This document shows, one piece after another, positions 53,840 through 63,900 of a DNA stretch of 64,000 bases (position 1 is its first letter; every line of letters starts with the position of its first letter). Position numbers and translations under genes: made by a program. The notes beneath the pieces are model-generated. The model ran no database searches, had not been told where the DNA came from, and saw only the letters and a list, made by a program, of their open reading frames with translations. Source of the stretch: Calditerrivibrio nitroreducens DSM 19672 (GTDB lineage: Bacteria; Chrysiogenota; Deferribacteres; Deferribacterales; Calditerrivibrionaceae); NCBI RefSeq assembly GCF_000183405.1, contig NC_014758.1, positions 496,001 through 560,000 on the forward strand, given 5' to 3'.

Positions 53840-55322
53840 TTACGATCTCAATCTTCCGGCACTTGTTATTGTAGTACCCTTGTTGAGCTCAATGATAATG
53901 GTATTGGTGGGAATTTTCAACAAAAAGCTGGTTTCATATATCTTTCAATTGGTGGCGGTTTTAACCGCTATTTTCTCATATCACCTGATTTTGAAAGTTT
54001 ATCATGATGGCCCCATTAGATATTTTTTTGGTAACTGGGCTGCACCTATTGGTATTGAATACTACGTCGATATGTTGAATGCTTTTTGTATATTGGTTTT
54101 GTCTTTAATCTTCGCAGTTATGAGTTTTTATTTTCCTAAAGTTGTTACAAAGGAGATACCAGAAGAGAAATATCACATCTTCTATGCCGTTACCACTTTG
54201 TTTATGACTGGTCTTTTGGGGATAACGATAACAGGAGACCTCTTTAATATATACGTTTTTACCGAGATAGCTTCCATTACCGCTTATGCCTTGATAGCAA
54301 TCGGTGGTAGAAAAGAGTCTTACGTGTCAAGCTTTAATTATTTAGTATTAGGTACGATAGGTGCCTCATTTGTGGTATTGGGGATAGGTTATCTTTATAT
54401 GGCCACAGGTACCTTGAATCTGCTTGATATGCAACAGAGACTTGTACCTATGTATGATTCAAAAATTGTTATGGTTGGTGCTGCTTTTATTTTTGTTGGA
54501 TTGAGTATGAAGATGGCTCTTTTTCCTCTTCATAGCTGGCTTCCTGGAGCGTATGCAGATTCCCCTTCACCTGTAAGTGCGCTAATGTCAGCCACAAGTA
54601 CAAAAGTGATGGCTTATGTAATGGTAAGATTTTTGTATTCTGTGTTTACCACAAGCTTTGATGTAAAAGTATTGCCAGTAATGGAGATTCTATTTTATAT
54701 GTCAATAGCTGCTGTTATATCAGGGTCTTTTCTGGCGATAGGACAGGATAATATCAAAAAGATGCTTGCCTACTCATCGGTGGGGCAGATAGGGTATATT
54801 GTAATGGGTGCCACTATGCAATCTTCTTCTGGGATGATGGGGGGATTGTACCATTTTATGACCCATGCTATATTAAAGGGTGGGCTGTTTTTAGTTGTGG
54901 GGGTCATTTTTTACAACTTGACGACTGTAAAAATTGAGGATTTGAAAGGTCTTTATAAAAAGATGCCTTTCACGTCATTTGCCTTTCTAATTTTTGCTCT
55001 TGGAATGATAGGTATACCTTCAACGGCAGGATTTGTTAGCAAATGGTATCTGGTGAAAGGGGCCCTTGAGACAGGTAAGATAGTGGGTGCGGTGGGGGTT
55101 TTACTAAGTTCATTACTTACAGCCATCTATTTTTGGCGGGTAGTTGATAATATCTTTTTCCATAAACCGGAAGGTAAGGTTGAAAGACTTAAAGAACCTT
55201 TGGGACTTCTGATACCAACGTATGTATTAGCATTTGCTACATTTATTTTTGGTGTTTATCCGTATCAGGTGATCGATTATCTGGAAAAGGTATCCAAGAT
55301 TCTAATGGAGATAGGAAAATGA
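53829..55322 (+). CDS. mrpD: Mrp antiporter subunit D (NuoN/M-like), first copy
   Basis: 497 residues from the ATG at 53829, about 14 helices. Proton-path residues: glutamate in IYVFTEIASITAYALIA, lysine in LSMKMALFPLHSWLPGAYADSPSPVSALMSATSTKV and lysine in MTHAILKGGLF. Ends with 4-bp overlap with the next subunit. Confidence 0.92.
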   Translation: MSFNYDLNLPALVIVVPLLSSMIMVLVGIFNKKLVSYIFQLVAVLTAIFSYHLILKVYHDGPIRYFFGNWAAPIGIEYYVDMLNAFCILVLSLIFAVMSFYFPKVVTKEIPEEKYHIFYAVTTLFMTGLLGITITGDLFNIYVFTEIASITAYALIAIGGRKESYVSSFNYLVLGTIGASFVVLGIGYLYMATGTLNLLDMQQRLVPMYDSKIVMVGAAFIFVGLSMKMALFPLHSWLPGAYADSPSPVSALMSATSTKVMAYVMVRFLYSVFTTSFDVKVLPVMEILFYMSIAAVISGSFLAIGQDNIKKMLAYSSVGQIGYIVMGATMQSSSGMMGGLYHFMTHAILKGGLFLVVGVIFYNLTTVKIEDLKGLYKKMPFTSFAFLIFALGMIGIPSTAGFVSKWYLVKGALETGKIVGAVGVLLSSLLTAIYFWRVVDNIFFHKPEGKVERLKEPLGLLIPTYVLAFATFIFGVYPYQVIDYLEKVSKILMEIGK

Positions 55323-56800
55323 TCGATAAAATATCATCATCTCTTCCGATTTATGCTGTTTTGGTATCGCTTATAGCTATTATCCCTATCATTTTAAATG
55401 ATAAAAGACCCAACTTGCGGGAATTTTTCTCAATTTTGGCAGCTGTTATAAAATTTTTAATCATCATTAACATCTACTTGTTGGTGAAGGATGGAAAAGT
55501 AATCGAATATCAACTTGTTGAGTTTTTACCGGGATTGGCTATAAAATTCAAGGTGGATACTCTTGGAATATTCTTTGCTCTGATGGCATCATTTTTGTGG
55601 ATTCTGACTACATTTTATTCCATTGGATACATGAGGGATGGGGAAGAGAAAAATCAAACTCGATTTTACGCTTTTTTTGCATTATCCATGTCAGCTGCAG
55701 TTGGTGCTGCTTTTTCAGGTAATTTATTAACCCTATACATTTTTTATGAAATAATCACCTTTTCTACCTATCCTCTTGTGGCACATAAGCAAACGAAAGA
55801 AGCTATAGAAGGTGCGCATAGATATCTTGCTTATCTACTTATAACATCTGTTTTATTTTTCATGCCAGCAATGATATATGTGTATATTAAGACTGGTAGT
55901 TTAGAGTTTTCATCATTGGGGTTGTTTGCAAATTACAGCGGTGGTAAGCTTGTGATAACATCTGTTCTTTTGATGTTTGTATTTGGTTCAGCAAAAGCCG
56001 CAGTAATGCCTTTTCATCTGTGGTTGCCTTCTGCAATGGTGGCACCTACGCCTGTAAGTGCTTTACTGCATGCTGTGGCGGTTGTTAAAACAGGAGTATT
56101 TGTTGTAATTAGGGTTTTTATACATATTTTTGGGGTAGATTTTTTAAAGAGCTTCTCCTATTCAGAAGTTGTTTCATTTTTAGCAGCTTTTACGATTATA
56201 GTTGCATCAATGGTGGCTTTGAGGCAAGATAATATAAAATCAAGACTTGCCTATTCCACCATCAGTCAGCTTTCATACATAGTACTGGCGGTTTCTCTTT
56301 TATCCGATAAAGCTGTTGTAGGTTCAATTATGCACATAGTTGCCCACGGTTTTGCCAAGATTACACTTTTCTTCTGGGCAGGAGCTATTTACGTTGCTTC
56401 CCATAAAACAAAGGTAAGTGAGCTGGATGGTATTGCCAAAAGTATGCCTTTTACGATGTTTGCTTTTACTATAGGAGCTATCTCAATGATCGGTTTTCCT
56501 CCTATGGGTGGATTTGTGAGTAAATGGTATATTGCAAACGGTGCTGTGGAAAGTGGAAATTTGTGGGTTCTAATAGTGTTGTTGATTAGTGCTCTACTAA
56601 ATGCTGGTTATTTTGTTCCAATATTCATCAGAGCATATTTTAATAAGGCTGAAGAAGATGAACATCATAAAGAAGCATCCCCTTTTATGGTTGTACCAAT
56701 GTTGTTGACGGCTATATTGACAATTGCTCTATTTTTTTACCCTGATATATTTCTGCAACTTGCCGTCAACACCGTAGCTTTACCTGGAGGTGGAAGATGA
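55319..56800 (+). CDS. Second NuoL/M/N-family antiporter subunit (MrpA N-terminal- or MrpD-like)
   Basis: 493 residues, about 14 helices. Key residues: glutamate in LYIFYEIITFSTYPLVA; lysine in FGSAKAAVMPFHLWLPSAMVAPTPVSALLHAVAVVKTGVF, which resembles the NuoL/MrpA form APTPVSALLHA. VAHGFAKITLFFWAG holds the later lysine. It may stand in for the N-terminal half of MrpA, which is absent as a fused gene. Overlaps its neighbours by 4 bp on both sides. Confidence 0.85.
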   Translation: MIDKISSSLPIYAVLVSLIAIIPIILNDKRPNLREFFSILAAVIKFLIIINIYLLVKDGKVIEYQLVEFLPGLAIKFKVDTLGIFFALMASFLWILTTFYSIGYMRDGEEKNQTRFYAFFALSMSAAVGAAFSGNLLTLYIFYEIITFSTYPLVAHKQTKEAIEGAHRYLAYLLITSVLFFMPAMIYVYIKTGSLEFSSLGLFANYSGGKLVITSVLLMFVFGSAKAAVMPFHLWLPSAMVAPTPVSALLHAVAVVKTGVFVVIRVFIHIFGVDFLKSFSYSEVVSFLAAFTIIVASMVALRQDNIKSRLAYSTISQLSYIVLAVSLLSDKAVVGSIMHIVAHGFAKITLFFWAGAIYVASHKTKVSELDGIAKSMPFTMFAFTIGAISMIGFPPMGGFVSKWYIANGAVESGNLWVLIVLLISALLNAGYFVPIFIRAYFNKAEEDEHHKEASPFMVVPMLLTAILTIALFFYPDIFLQLAVNTVALPGGGR

Positions 56801-57060
56801 AGAAAGAATTCGATTTTTTTGATAAAGAGAAAAACATCAAAATATTACAAAGATGGTTCTATTCTTTATTGTTTTTACTTGTGGTACTCGATATTTTTGT
56901 GAAGAAGCATCCCCATTATGGTTGGGAAAATCTTTTTGGAGCCTATGCTTTATATGGTTTTTTTTCATGCGTGTTAATAGTTATCGTGTCTAAGTTTTTG
57001 GGTAAATTGTGGCTTCAAAAACCAGAGAATTATTACGATAGGGGTAAATATGATCTTTAA
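56797..57060 (+). CDS. Small two-helix membrane protein within the Mrp operon
   Basis: 87 residues: a charged N-terminus, hydrophobic segments at about 23-38 and 48-68, a charged tail (LWLQKPENYYDRGKYDL). Not recognised as a named family, but similarly sized proteins often occur between antiporter subunits in such operons. Overlaps both neighbours (4 and 11 bp), so it is probably a structural accessory subunit. Confidence 0.65.
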   Translation: MKKEFDFFDKEKNIKILQRWFYSLLFLLVVLDIFVKKHPHYGWENLFGAYALYGFFSCVLIVIVSKFLGKLWLQKPENYYDRGKYDL

Positions 57061-58831
57061 TCTCCCGACATTTTCGATATTTTTTGTGGGTGCTTTTTTA
57101 CTTTTACTTTCTAAAGGGAGATTGCATAAGTATCTATTTGTCATTATACCTGTTGTGGCATTTTTCTCAGTTTTGAATACACCGGAAGGGGTATCATACT
57201 ACTACAATTTTTTAGGACTTGAGCTTAAGGCAATCTTCGTCGATAAACTGAGTAAAGTATGGGGCTATATATTTGCAATTATGGCCTTTTCTGGGGCTAT
57301 TTTTGCTTATCATAATGATGATTACAAAGAAAATGTCTGGGCAACAATGTATATAGGTAGTTCCTATGGGGTTATATTCGCAGGGAATCTTTTGACTTTA
57401 TTTATTTTTTGGGAATTGATGGCCATATTCTCCACAATGATAATCTTTGGGCGTAAAACAGAAGCTGCAAAGGGGGCTGGCTTTAGATATCTTTTGGTGC
57501 ATGCATTTGGGGGGCAATTGCTTTTTGCAGGCATAATATTATATTTTTATCAAACAGGTAATTTTGATTTTGGATACATCGGTTTGAATAATCTTGCCAC
57601 TCTTCTTATTATGTTGGGTTTTGCCATAAATGCAGCGATACCACCATTCTCAGCGTGGTTATCAGATTCCTATCCAGAGTCTACAGTAACAGGTACTGTT
57701 TTTTTAAGTGCATTTACCAGTAAAACTGCTGTTTATGTCCTGGCCAGGGGATTTCCGGGGGAATCTATTCTTATGTATGCCGGTGCGGTCATGACGGTTT
57801 ATGGAATTATTTATGCTATATTAGAAAATGATATGAGGAGAGTATTGTCCTACAGCATTATAAACCAGGTGGGTTTTATGATAACAGGTGTGGGACTTGG
57901 TACTCAGATGGCTATAAATGGTGCTGCTGCTCATGCTTTCGCACATATACTTTACAAAGCTCTTTTGATGATGGGGGCTGGGGCCGTGTTATATAGAACT
58001 GGAATAAGCAAGACATCACAATTGGGTGGACTTTATAAGACAATGCCCCTAACTCTACTTTTTAGCTGTGTTGGTGCGGCGGCCATTTCTTCTTTTCCCC
58101 TCACAAGTGGTTTCACAACCAAGTCATTGATAATTGCCGCATCTGTACAGGAGCATAAAGCGATTGTTTATCACATACTTTTACTGGCTTCTGCTGGAGT
58201 ATTTTTGCATGCTGGAATTAAATTTCCTTATTTCGTATTTTTTCAGAAAGACTCCGGTTTGAGGCCTAAAGAAGCTCCTTTTAATATGCTTTTAGCCATG
58301 GGGTTTGTGAGCTTTTTATGTATTTTTTTAGGGATATATCCGGATGTTTTGTATAAAATCTTACCATATCCCGTTGACTATGTACCATATACCCCGTCGC
58401 ATGTTTTGCTTCAGATGCAGATACTCATGTTTTCTGCTGCAGCATTCTTTTTTATGCTACCAATGTTGAAAAGGACTGAGACTATCACACTTGATACAGA
58501 TTGGTTTTATAGAAGGGGTGCCGTTTTTCTTGTCAAATTTATAGATAAATACATTATAAGATATGGACTTGGGTTTAAAGAATTTATCTTTGTTAAAGCA
58601 ACTCAAAAACTATCTATGCTACTATCAAACCCTTCTGGTCTTATTAAGGTGCTTTACAATTTGATCTATTATAAAGTGTTTGAGGATGATAAGGATAAAT
58701 ATCAGGAGAACTTAGAAATGCTCAGGAATATAAGATATGTGAAAGCAGACATTCGGGTGGGTGATTCACTTCTCTGGGTGATGATATTTTTATTTCTATA
58801 TCTGTTGGTGTATTATGTTGCTAAAGTATAA
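57050..58831 (+). CDS. Third NuoL/M/N-family antiporter subunit with C-terminal extension
   Basis: 593 residues. The antiporter core carries the glutamate in LFIFWELMAIFSTMIIFG, the MLGFAINAAIPPFSAWLSDSYPESTVTGTVFLSAFTSKTAVY block and a lysine in FAHILYKALLMMGAG. At the first proton-path lysine position the sequence reads INAAIPP, so that lysine is replaced. A C-terminal extension of about 120 residues with a final helix (LLWVMIFLFLYLLVYYV) follows the core. Last gene of the operon; its end overlaps convergent ppk by 11 bp. Confidence 0.85.
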   Translation: MIFNLPTFSIFFVGAFLLLLSKGRLHKYLFVIIPVVAFFSVLNTPEGVSYYYNFLGLELKAIFVDKLSKVWGYIFAIMAFSGAIFAYHNDDYKENVWATMYIGSSYGVIFAGNLLTLFIFWELMAIFSTMIIFGRKTEAAKGAGFRYLLVHAFGGQLLFAGIILYFYQTGNFDFGYIGLNNLATLLIMLGFAINAAIPPFSAWLSDSYPESTVTGTVFLSAFTSKTAVYVLARGFPGESILMYAGAVMTVYGIIYAILENDMRRVLSYSIINQVGFMITGVGLGTQMAINGAAAHAFAHILYKALLMMGAGAVLYRTGISKTSQLGGLYKTMPLTLLFSCVGAAAISSFPLTSGFTTKSLIIAASVQEHKAIVYHILLLASAGVFLHAGIKFPYFVFFQKDSGLRPKEAPFNMLLAMGFVSFLCIFLGIYPDVLYKILPYPVDYVPYTPSHVLLQMQILMFSAAAFFFMLPMLKRTETITLDTDWFYRRGAVFLVKFIDKYIIRYGLGFKEFIFVKATQKLSMLLSNPSGLIKVLYNLIYYKVFEDDKDKYQENLEMLRNIRYVKADIRVGDSLLWVMIFLFLYLLVYYVAKV

Positions 58832-60818
58832 AAGAAAACTTATGCATCTCTTCCTGTAAACTTAATCTATTTGATTTAGCAATCTGTTTTTTATAGATAC
58901 CGTTTTGGTTCAGTACCCAGGATTTCTGGTTATCTTTTAGATTCAATTGAAGATAGTTAAATAATTTCTCTTTTAATTTATGATCTTTTATTTCAAAAAG
59001 TACTTCCACTCTTTTGTCTAAATTTCTCATCATCCAGTCGGCTGTTGAGAGAAAAATTTTATAATTACCTTTGTTGTGGAAATAGAGAACTCTTGGGTGT
59101 TCAAGAAATCTTCCGATGATACTTTTTACTCTAATATTTTCGCTCAACCCCTTTACACCAGGCACAAGGGAGCATATACCTCTTACGATTAGATCTATCT
59201 GGACACCTGCGTTGGATGCTTCATAAAGTTTTAATGTCAGAGATTCGTCATACAAAGAATTCAACTTTACAATTATTTTTGCTGGGTCTCCTTTTTTTGC
59301 ATTTTCAATTTCGTTGTCTATGAGGTAGTAAAGCTTTTCCCTGAGATATATTGGTGCAACGGTAATTTCATCCCATCCAAGCGAATCCGAATAGCTCATT
59401 ATGAAATTGAAAAGTTTTACAACATCAGATCCTATGGCATCATTTGATGTAATAAAATCTATGTCTGTATATAAATTGGCTGTAAGTTCATTGTAGTTTC
59501 CTGTGGAAAGATGAGTATATCTTACAATTTTCCCTTTATCTTTTTTCACAATGAGTAAAGCTTTGGCATGTATTTTAAGATCTACAAATCCATAGGAAAC
59601 TATACAGCCTGAATGTTCAAGTTTTTTTGCCCACTCAAGGTTTTTTTCTTCGTCAAACCTTGCCTTCAGCTCAATTACCACACATACATGTTTTCCAGAT
59701 AACGCTGCTTTTTCTAAGGATTTTATAATGGATGAATCTTTGTTGGCTCTGTAAAGAGTCATTTTAATTGCTATTACATCAGGGTCTTCAGCCGCTTCAG
59801 AAACCATCTGACTTACGAACGTTAGATCATCGTAAGGTCTGAAGAGTAGAATATCATTATTTTTTATGTAGTTAAAAATGAATTTTTTATCATTTAGATT
59901 AAGGCTACTTTTTTTAATTTTGGGGTATCTGTGTTTGTCAAGAGGTATATCTAACTTCATGAGGAAGGTATAATCTATGATTTCATTAACTTTATAAAAC
60001 TCACCCTCTTTTAATTCAAAATTTTCCATCAACATCGATAACGATTCTTCTTTGAATTCACCCAGGACTTCCATTCTTACCGGAGAACCTATAGCCCTTT
60101 TTATGAGAGAATTTTGTATCTCTTTGTATAGGTCTTCCACCTCTTCACTATTTAGGTTAAGATCAGCATTTCTCGTAATCCTGAATAAAAAAGATTCGAC
60201 AATTTCAAAGTTTGGATATATGAATTTTAGAAACTTTTGGATAATAGTTTCAGTTAAAAAGATATAATAGCTTTCACCCTGTTGGAAAATAAAGAATCTT
60301 TTTAATGATCCAGGTATGATGATTACGGAATGAAAAATTTCCCCATCTTTTTTCACAATTGAAAAAATATTCATATTAAGATTATGAATAAAAGGGAAGG
60401 GGTTTGCGGGACTTATTGTGATAGGAGTGATCACAGGTAGAATTTCATTAAAGAAAATACTATCAATGGGGAAGAGTTCAAAATTTGAGTTGAAAAATAT
60501 CTTTTCTTTGTTTAGTTTTGCTAAAATCTCTGTAAAGATGTCGGATTGTTTCTTTATTAGTGTAACTACCTTTTCTCGGATTTTTGCTAATTGATCCGAA
60601 GGAGTTAATCCGGAGAGGTCCCTCTTATTGTATCCGGATTTCACCTGATCCATTAAACCAGCCACCCTGATCATGAAAAATTCATCAAGATTGGATGAAA
60701 ATATACCTATGAATTTTAATTTTTCTAACAGGGGGACATTGGGATCTGTTGCCTCCAATAAGACTCTTTCATTGAAGGCAAGCCAGCTTAGTTCTCTGTT
60801 GAAAAATTTATTAGTCAT
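58821..60818 (-). CDS. ppk: Polyphosphate kinase 1
   Basis: 665 residues, slightly short for the family. FNRELSWLAFNERVL starts the N-terminal domain; RPYDDLTFVSQMVSEAAEDPDVIAIKMTLYR and DLKIHAKALLIVKK-TGNYN (with the autophosphorylated histidine in TDLKIHAK) form the two PLD-like catalytic domains; VRYTHLSTGNYNE is intact. It makes polyphosphate from ATP reversibly. Overlaps the degenerate Ppx gene by 8 bp. Confidence 0.93.
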   Translation of the reverse strand: MTNKFFNRELSWLAFNERVLLEATDPNVPLLEKLKFIGIFSSNLDEFFMIRVAGLMDQVKSGYNKRDLSGLTPSDQLAKIREKVVTLIKKQSDIFTEILAKLNKEKIFFNSNFELFPIDSIFFNEILPVITPITISPANPFPFIHNLNMNIFSIVKKDGEIFHSVIIIPGSLKRFFIFQQGESYYIFLTETIIQKFLKFIYPNFEIVESFLFRITRNADLNLNSEEVEDLYKEIQNSLIKRAIGSPVRMEVLGEFKEESLSMLMENFELKEGEFYKVNEIIDYTFLMKLDIPLDKHRYPKIKKSSLNLNDKKFIFNYIKNNDILLFRPYDDLTFVSQMVSEAAEDPDVIAIKMTLYRANKDSSIIKSLEKAALSGKHVCVVIELKARFDEEKNLEWAKKLEHSGCIVSYGFVDLKIHAKALLIVKKDKGKIVRYTHLSTGNYNELTANLYTDIDFITSNDAIGSDVVKLFNFIMSYSDSLGWDEITVAPIYLREKLYYLIDNEIENAKKGDPAKIIVKLNSLYDESLTLKLYEASNAGVQIDLIVRGICSLVPGVKGLSENIRVKSIIGRFLEHPRVLYFHNKGNYKIFLSTADWMMRNLDKRVEVLFEIKDHKLKEKLFNYLQLNLKDNQKSWVLNQNGIYKKQIAKSNRLSLQEEMHKFSFIL

Positions 60819-62325
60819 AACCTATCTTTGCCTCAAAAAGTATTGGAATACCAAAAATTTCAAGGAAGTCTCTGTTTTTACGATTGAAAACCTTTTCCTC
60901 TATATAAGGTATATCCTTTGAAATAGCAGTAACCTTTATTACATTCTCACTGACGGTGACATTTATATCCTGAACAATCTGCATGTGGCTTGCATCAAGG
61001 GAGTCAGCAATCTTAAGAATTGCTACGATTTTCTTAATCACCAGTTGATCATCAGGTGGTAATTGGTTGAATATATGATCTGACTTTATTTTTTTCTCCC
61101 TGTGGAGATATGAAATAATCGAAATTATTCTCATTGCATTTTTATCATATCCGGGCATTTTAAAAGAATTGATAATGTAAGATGAATGTTCATGGTGGTT
61201 GTGTATATCGATATAATATCCTATGTCATGAAGCAGAGAGGCTGCTTCTAATATGAATTTATCTTTATTACCAAGTGAATGAAGATCCTCCAGTGCATCG
61301 AAAAGCTTTAACGAGAAATTAGATACTTGTTTGGCATGTTTTTCATCTAAATTATACTTTTTGCCAAAATGGAGAAGGTTTTTTATCAATTTTTTTTGTA
61401 GATTGTTTTCTTTTATCTTTTTTGAATAGTAAAGTAGAAGTTGGTGGGGAAAGGTCTGCTTACTGAATACCATCTCTTTTGTCCCAAGCATGTTCATAAT
61501 CGATAGGTATAGCCTGACGGTGGGGAGAAATATCTCACCGTTGTAATCACTTATTTTTAATTCCTTTGATATGACGGATGGTTCTAAGAATTTCATTCTG
61601 TTGTATAGTTTTTCCAGATCACTTTTTTTTATGGTGTTACTTTTGGGATGTATTACCTCTGTTAATAGGTTGATGGAGCTTCCGGAGCCTATTAGATACT
61701 TTATTTCGCTTATCCCTTTACAATATTGTTTGATCTGGTTTGTTAGCTTTTCAGCGTAGATATCATAGGCTCTATGTTTTAATTCGTTTTTGATATTTTT
61801 TACATATTCCGCAATGCGGAGACTTCCATACGGGAGGACGGATGAAAAAAGGTTTATTCCATTTTTAAAGATGTTTACACCAACGTTACCACTGGAAAAA
61901 TTTAGCAGCAAAACTCCTTCTTCTTCAAACTTTTTGAAATCTTTGATGTCGTTTTTAATGGCTAAGTATTTTACGTATAGCTCTTCTAATTCATCGATTA
62001 TATTAAGCTCAATACCGGTTTTAGTTTTGATCCGATCTATAAAAAAATATCTATTGTCAGCATCTCTTACTCCACTGGTGCATATGGCTTTGTAGTTTTT
62101 CCATAAATCGTATTCCGTAAGTTTATCGGCAAATTTTTTCATAATATCCACAGCTTTGTTGAGACTTTCAAGGGTAATATAACCTTTTGAAAAGGTATCT
62201 CTACCGAGTCTCAGGGGGGAAACCAGATATTCTAATAACGTTTCTTTTCCATTTACAAATTCACTGATTTGCATCCTAACAGCACTTGCACCAACATTAA
62301 TTACTGCGTATAGAGAGCTTTTCAT
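60811..62325 (-). CDS. Ppx/GppA-like protein with degenerate active site and HD domain
   Basis: 504 residues with the same plan as its neighbour: an actin-like ATPase part (about 1-300) and an HD phosphohydrolase part (about 320-490; EAASLLHDIGYYIDIHNHHEHSSYII). In the first part the phosphate loops have decayed: IDLGSNSLR of the neighbour is INVGASAVR, ATATLRSAPN is TSGVRDADN, and the catalytic DIGGGSSE loop is NFSSGNVG. The polyphosphate-cleaving site is probably dead, while the HD metal site looks intact. Overlaps ppk by 8 bp and the other Ppx by 4 bp, so it is likely a regulatory or HD-acting partner. Confidence 0.85.
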   Translation of the reverse strand: MKSSLYAVINVGASAVRMQISEFVNGKETLLEYLVSPLRLGRDTFSKGYITLESLNKAVDIMKKFADKLTEYDLWKNYKAICTSGVRDADNRYFFIDRIKTKTGIELNIIDELEELYVKYLAIKNDIKDFKKFEEEGVLLLNFSSGNVGVNIFKNGINLFSSVLPYGSLRIAEYVKNIKNELKHRAYDIYAEKLTNQIKQYCKGISEIKYLIGSGSSINLLTEVIHPKSNTIKKSDLEKLYNRMKFLEPSVISKELKISDYNGEIFLPTVRLYLSIMNMLGTKEMVFSKQTFPHQLLLYYSKKIKENNLQKKLIKNLLHFGKKYNLDEKHAKQVSNFSLKLFDALEDLHSLGNKDKFILEAASLLHDIGYYIDIHNHHEHSSYIINSFKMPGYDKNAMRIISIISYLHREKKIKSDHIFNQLPPDDQLVIKKIVAILKIADSLDASHMQIVQDINVTVSENVIKVTAISKDIPYIEEKVFNRKNRDFLEIFGIPILFEAKIGYD

Positions 62326-63848
62326 ATAATTGTCACCTTAAACCCTGTGTATGTTTCAAGAAAGTCTTTTTTTTCATCAAAATTGCTTTTTTCCATTGAA
62401 ATATCACCCTGATGAATCGGCTTAAATATTATGTTGTTTTCGATAATCTCAATCTGAATATCTTCAACTTTACCTTTATGAGTTCTATCAAGGGCGTCAG
62501 CAACTCTCAAAATTGCGGCTAATTTAAGGGTGACGTCGATATCTTTTTTCTTTACCAGATCATATAAAGGATCAGTTTTTTTGGGGAATCTTTTTCGGTG
62601 GTATCTGGCGATCTGACTTACGATGGCTCTCTCATAGCTGTTGAAGCCTGTTAGGTCGGTGTTCAATATCAAATATTCAGTATGAAGATGATGTTTTGAT
62701 AAAGAGATAAAATTGCCAATGTCGTGGAGAACTGCAGCGGCATGTAAAATCTCTTTATATTCTTTTGGAATTTCCAATAAAGTGTGAAGTTTATCAAAGA
62801 TTATACCTGCAAGTTGTGATACTTTTAACGCATGTTCCTCGTTGAAATGGAATTTGTTGCCTATTTCTATCAATCTTGCCTGGTTTACATCGATCTCTAA
62901 GGTTTGAAATGGCAGATGAATCCCATATCTGTTTAAAGTATCTATAATCAAGCCGGTTCGCAATCCACCTGAAAATGTGTAAAATCCTGATCTTCCGGTG
63001 AGCTCTAAGATCTGATCTATCTGTATAGCAATTGGTAGCAAAAGGTCAGCCCTTTTTTCCTCCACACCCTTTATCTTAGATATTGAGGATATCTTTTTTC
63101 TTTTGATTTCATTTATAAAGGATCTTAAAAAATCTCTTGTTGTATATTTTATCTGGGAAGTGTGATCTTTTTTTTCCCGAAGGTATGCAACTGCGGAGAG
63201 GTTGTTTGATGTACCACCGGTACAGATGATCACATCCACATCATATTCATTTAGATCTGACAGCTCCTTTCTTATGAAGTGTTTCAATGTTTCCACTTCT
63301 TCAAACTTTGGTGGATCATTTTTTAAAAAATTGTGTTTAATTCTCGCCCCACCTAATTTTTTTGTCATTATGCTTTTTATTTCACCTTTTTCTGATAGAA
63401 TAAACTCAGAGCTTCCGCCTCCTATATCAGTGATGAGTGCGTTGTATTTTTTTAGATTAAAGCAGCTCTTAACACCTAAAAAAGAAAGCTTTGCTTCATC
63501 TTCTCCATCTATTATTTCTACTTTTATACCGCTCTTCTGGTGGATCTCCTCTATAATTTTCCCGCCATTAGGTGCAGATCTAAGTGTGGCAGTGGCAACA
63601 GCTCTATAACTTACAACATTATATGAGTCCATAAGTGTCTTAATTTCCATAAAGATTTTATTTAATTTGGAAATAGAGTTTTTTGTAAGTTTTCCATTTT
63701 GAAAGAGGTCATCCCCAATTCGGATAATTTCTTTGTATTCACATACGATTTTATAGCTTTTTTCAAACACTGTGGCAATTTGCATTCTAAGACTGTTGCT
63801 ACCGAGATCGATGACAGCAATGTTTTGGTTTAAGATATTGTTATCCAT
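62322..63848 (-). CDS. Exopolyphosphatase / pppGpp phosphohydrolase (Ppx/GppA) with HD domain
   Basis: 508 residues. Active-site motifs are present: VIDLGSNSLRMQI (9-21), AVATATLRSAPNGG, IDGEDEAKLSF, and the phosphate loop ITDIGGGSSEFILS. A C-terminal HD domain (about 325-495; HAAAVLHDIGNFISLSKHHLHTEYLI) follows. It hydrolyses polyphosphate ends and possibly pppGpp. First gene of a three-gene overlapping operon with the degenerate paralogue and ppk1, so synthesis and breakdown are encoded together. Confidence 0.9.
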   Translation of the reverse strand: MDNNILNQNIAVIDLGSNSLRMQIATVFEKSYKIVCEYKEIIRIGDDLFQNGKLTKNSISKLNKIFMEIKTLMDSYNVVSYRAVATATLRSAPNGGKIIEEIHQKSGIKVEIIDGEDEAKLSFLGVKSCFNLKKYNALITDIGGGSSEFILSEKGEIKSIMTKKLGGARIKHNFLKNDPPKFEEVETLKHFIRKELSDLNEYDVDVIICTGGTSNNLSAVAYLREKKDHTSQIKYTTRDFLRSFINEIKRKKISSISKIKGVEEKRADLLLPIAIQIDQILELTGRSGFYTFSGGLRTGLIIDTLNRYGIHLPFQTLEIDVNQARLIEIGNKFHFNEEHALKVSQLAGIIFDKLHTLLEIPKEYKEILHAAAVLHDIGNFISLSKHHLHTEYLILNTDLTGFNSYERAIVSQIARYHRKRFPKKTDPLYDLVKKKDIDVTLKLAAILRVADALDRTHKGKVEDIQIEIIENNIIFKPIHQGDISMEKSNFDEKKDFLETYTGFKVTII

Positions 63849-63900
63849 ACTAATTAGATTAACATATTTTATAAATTTTACAATGTAAAATAATCCGTGA

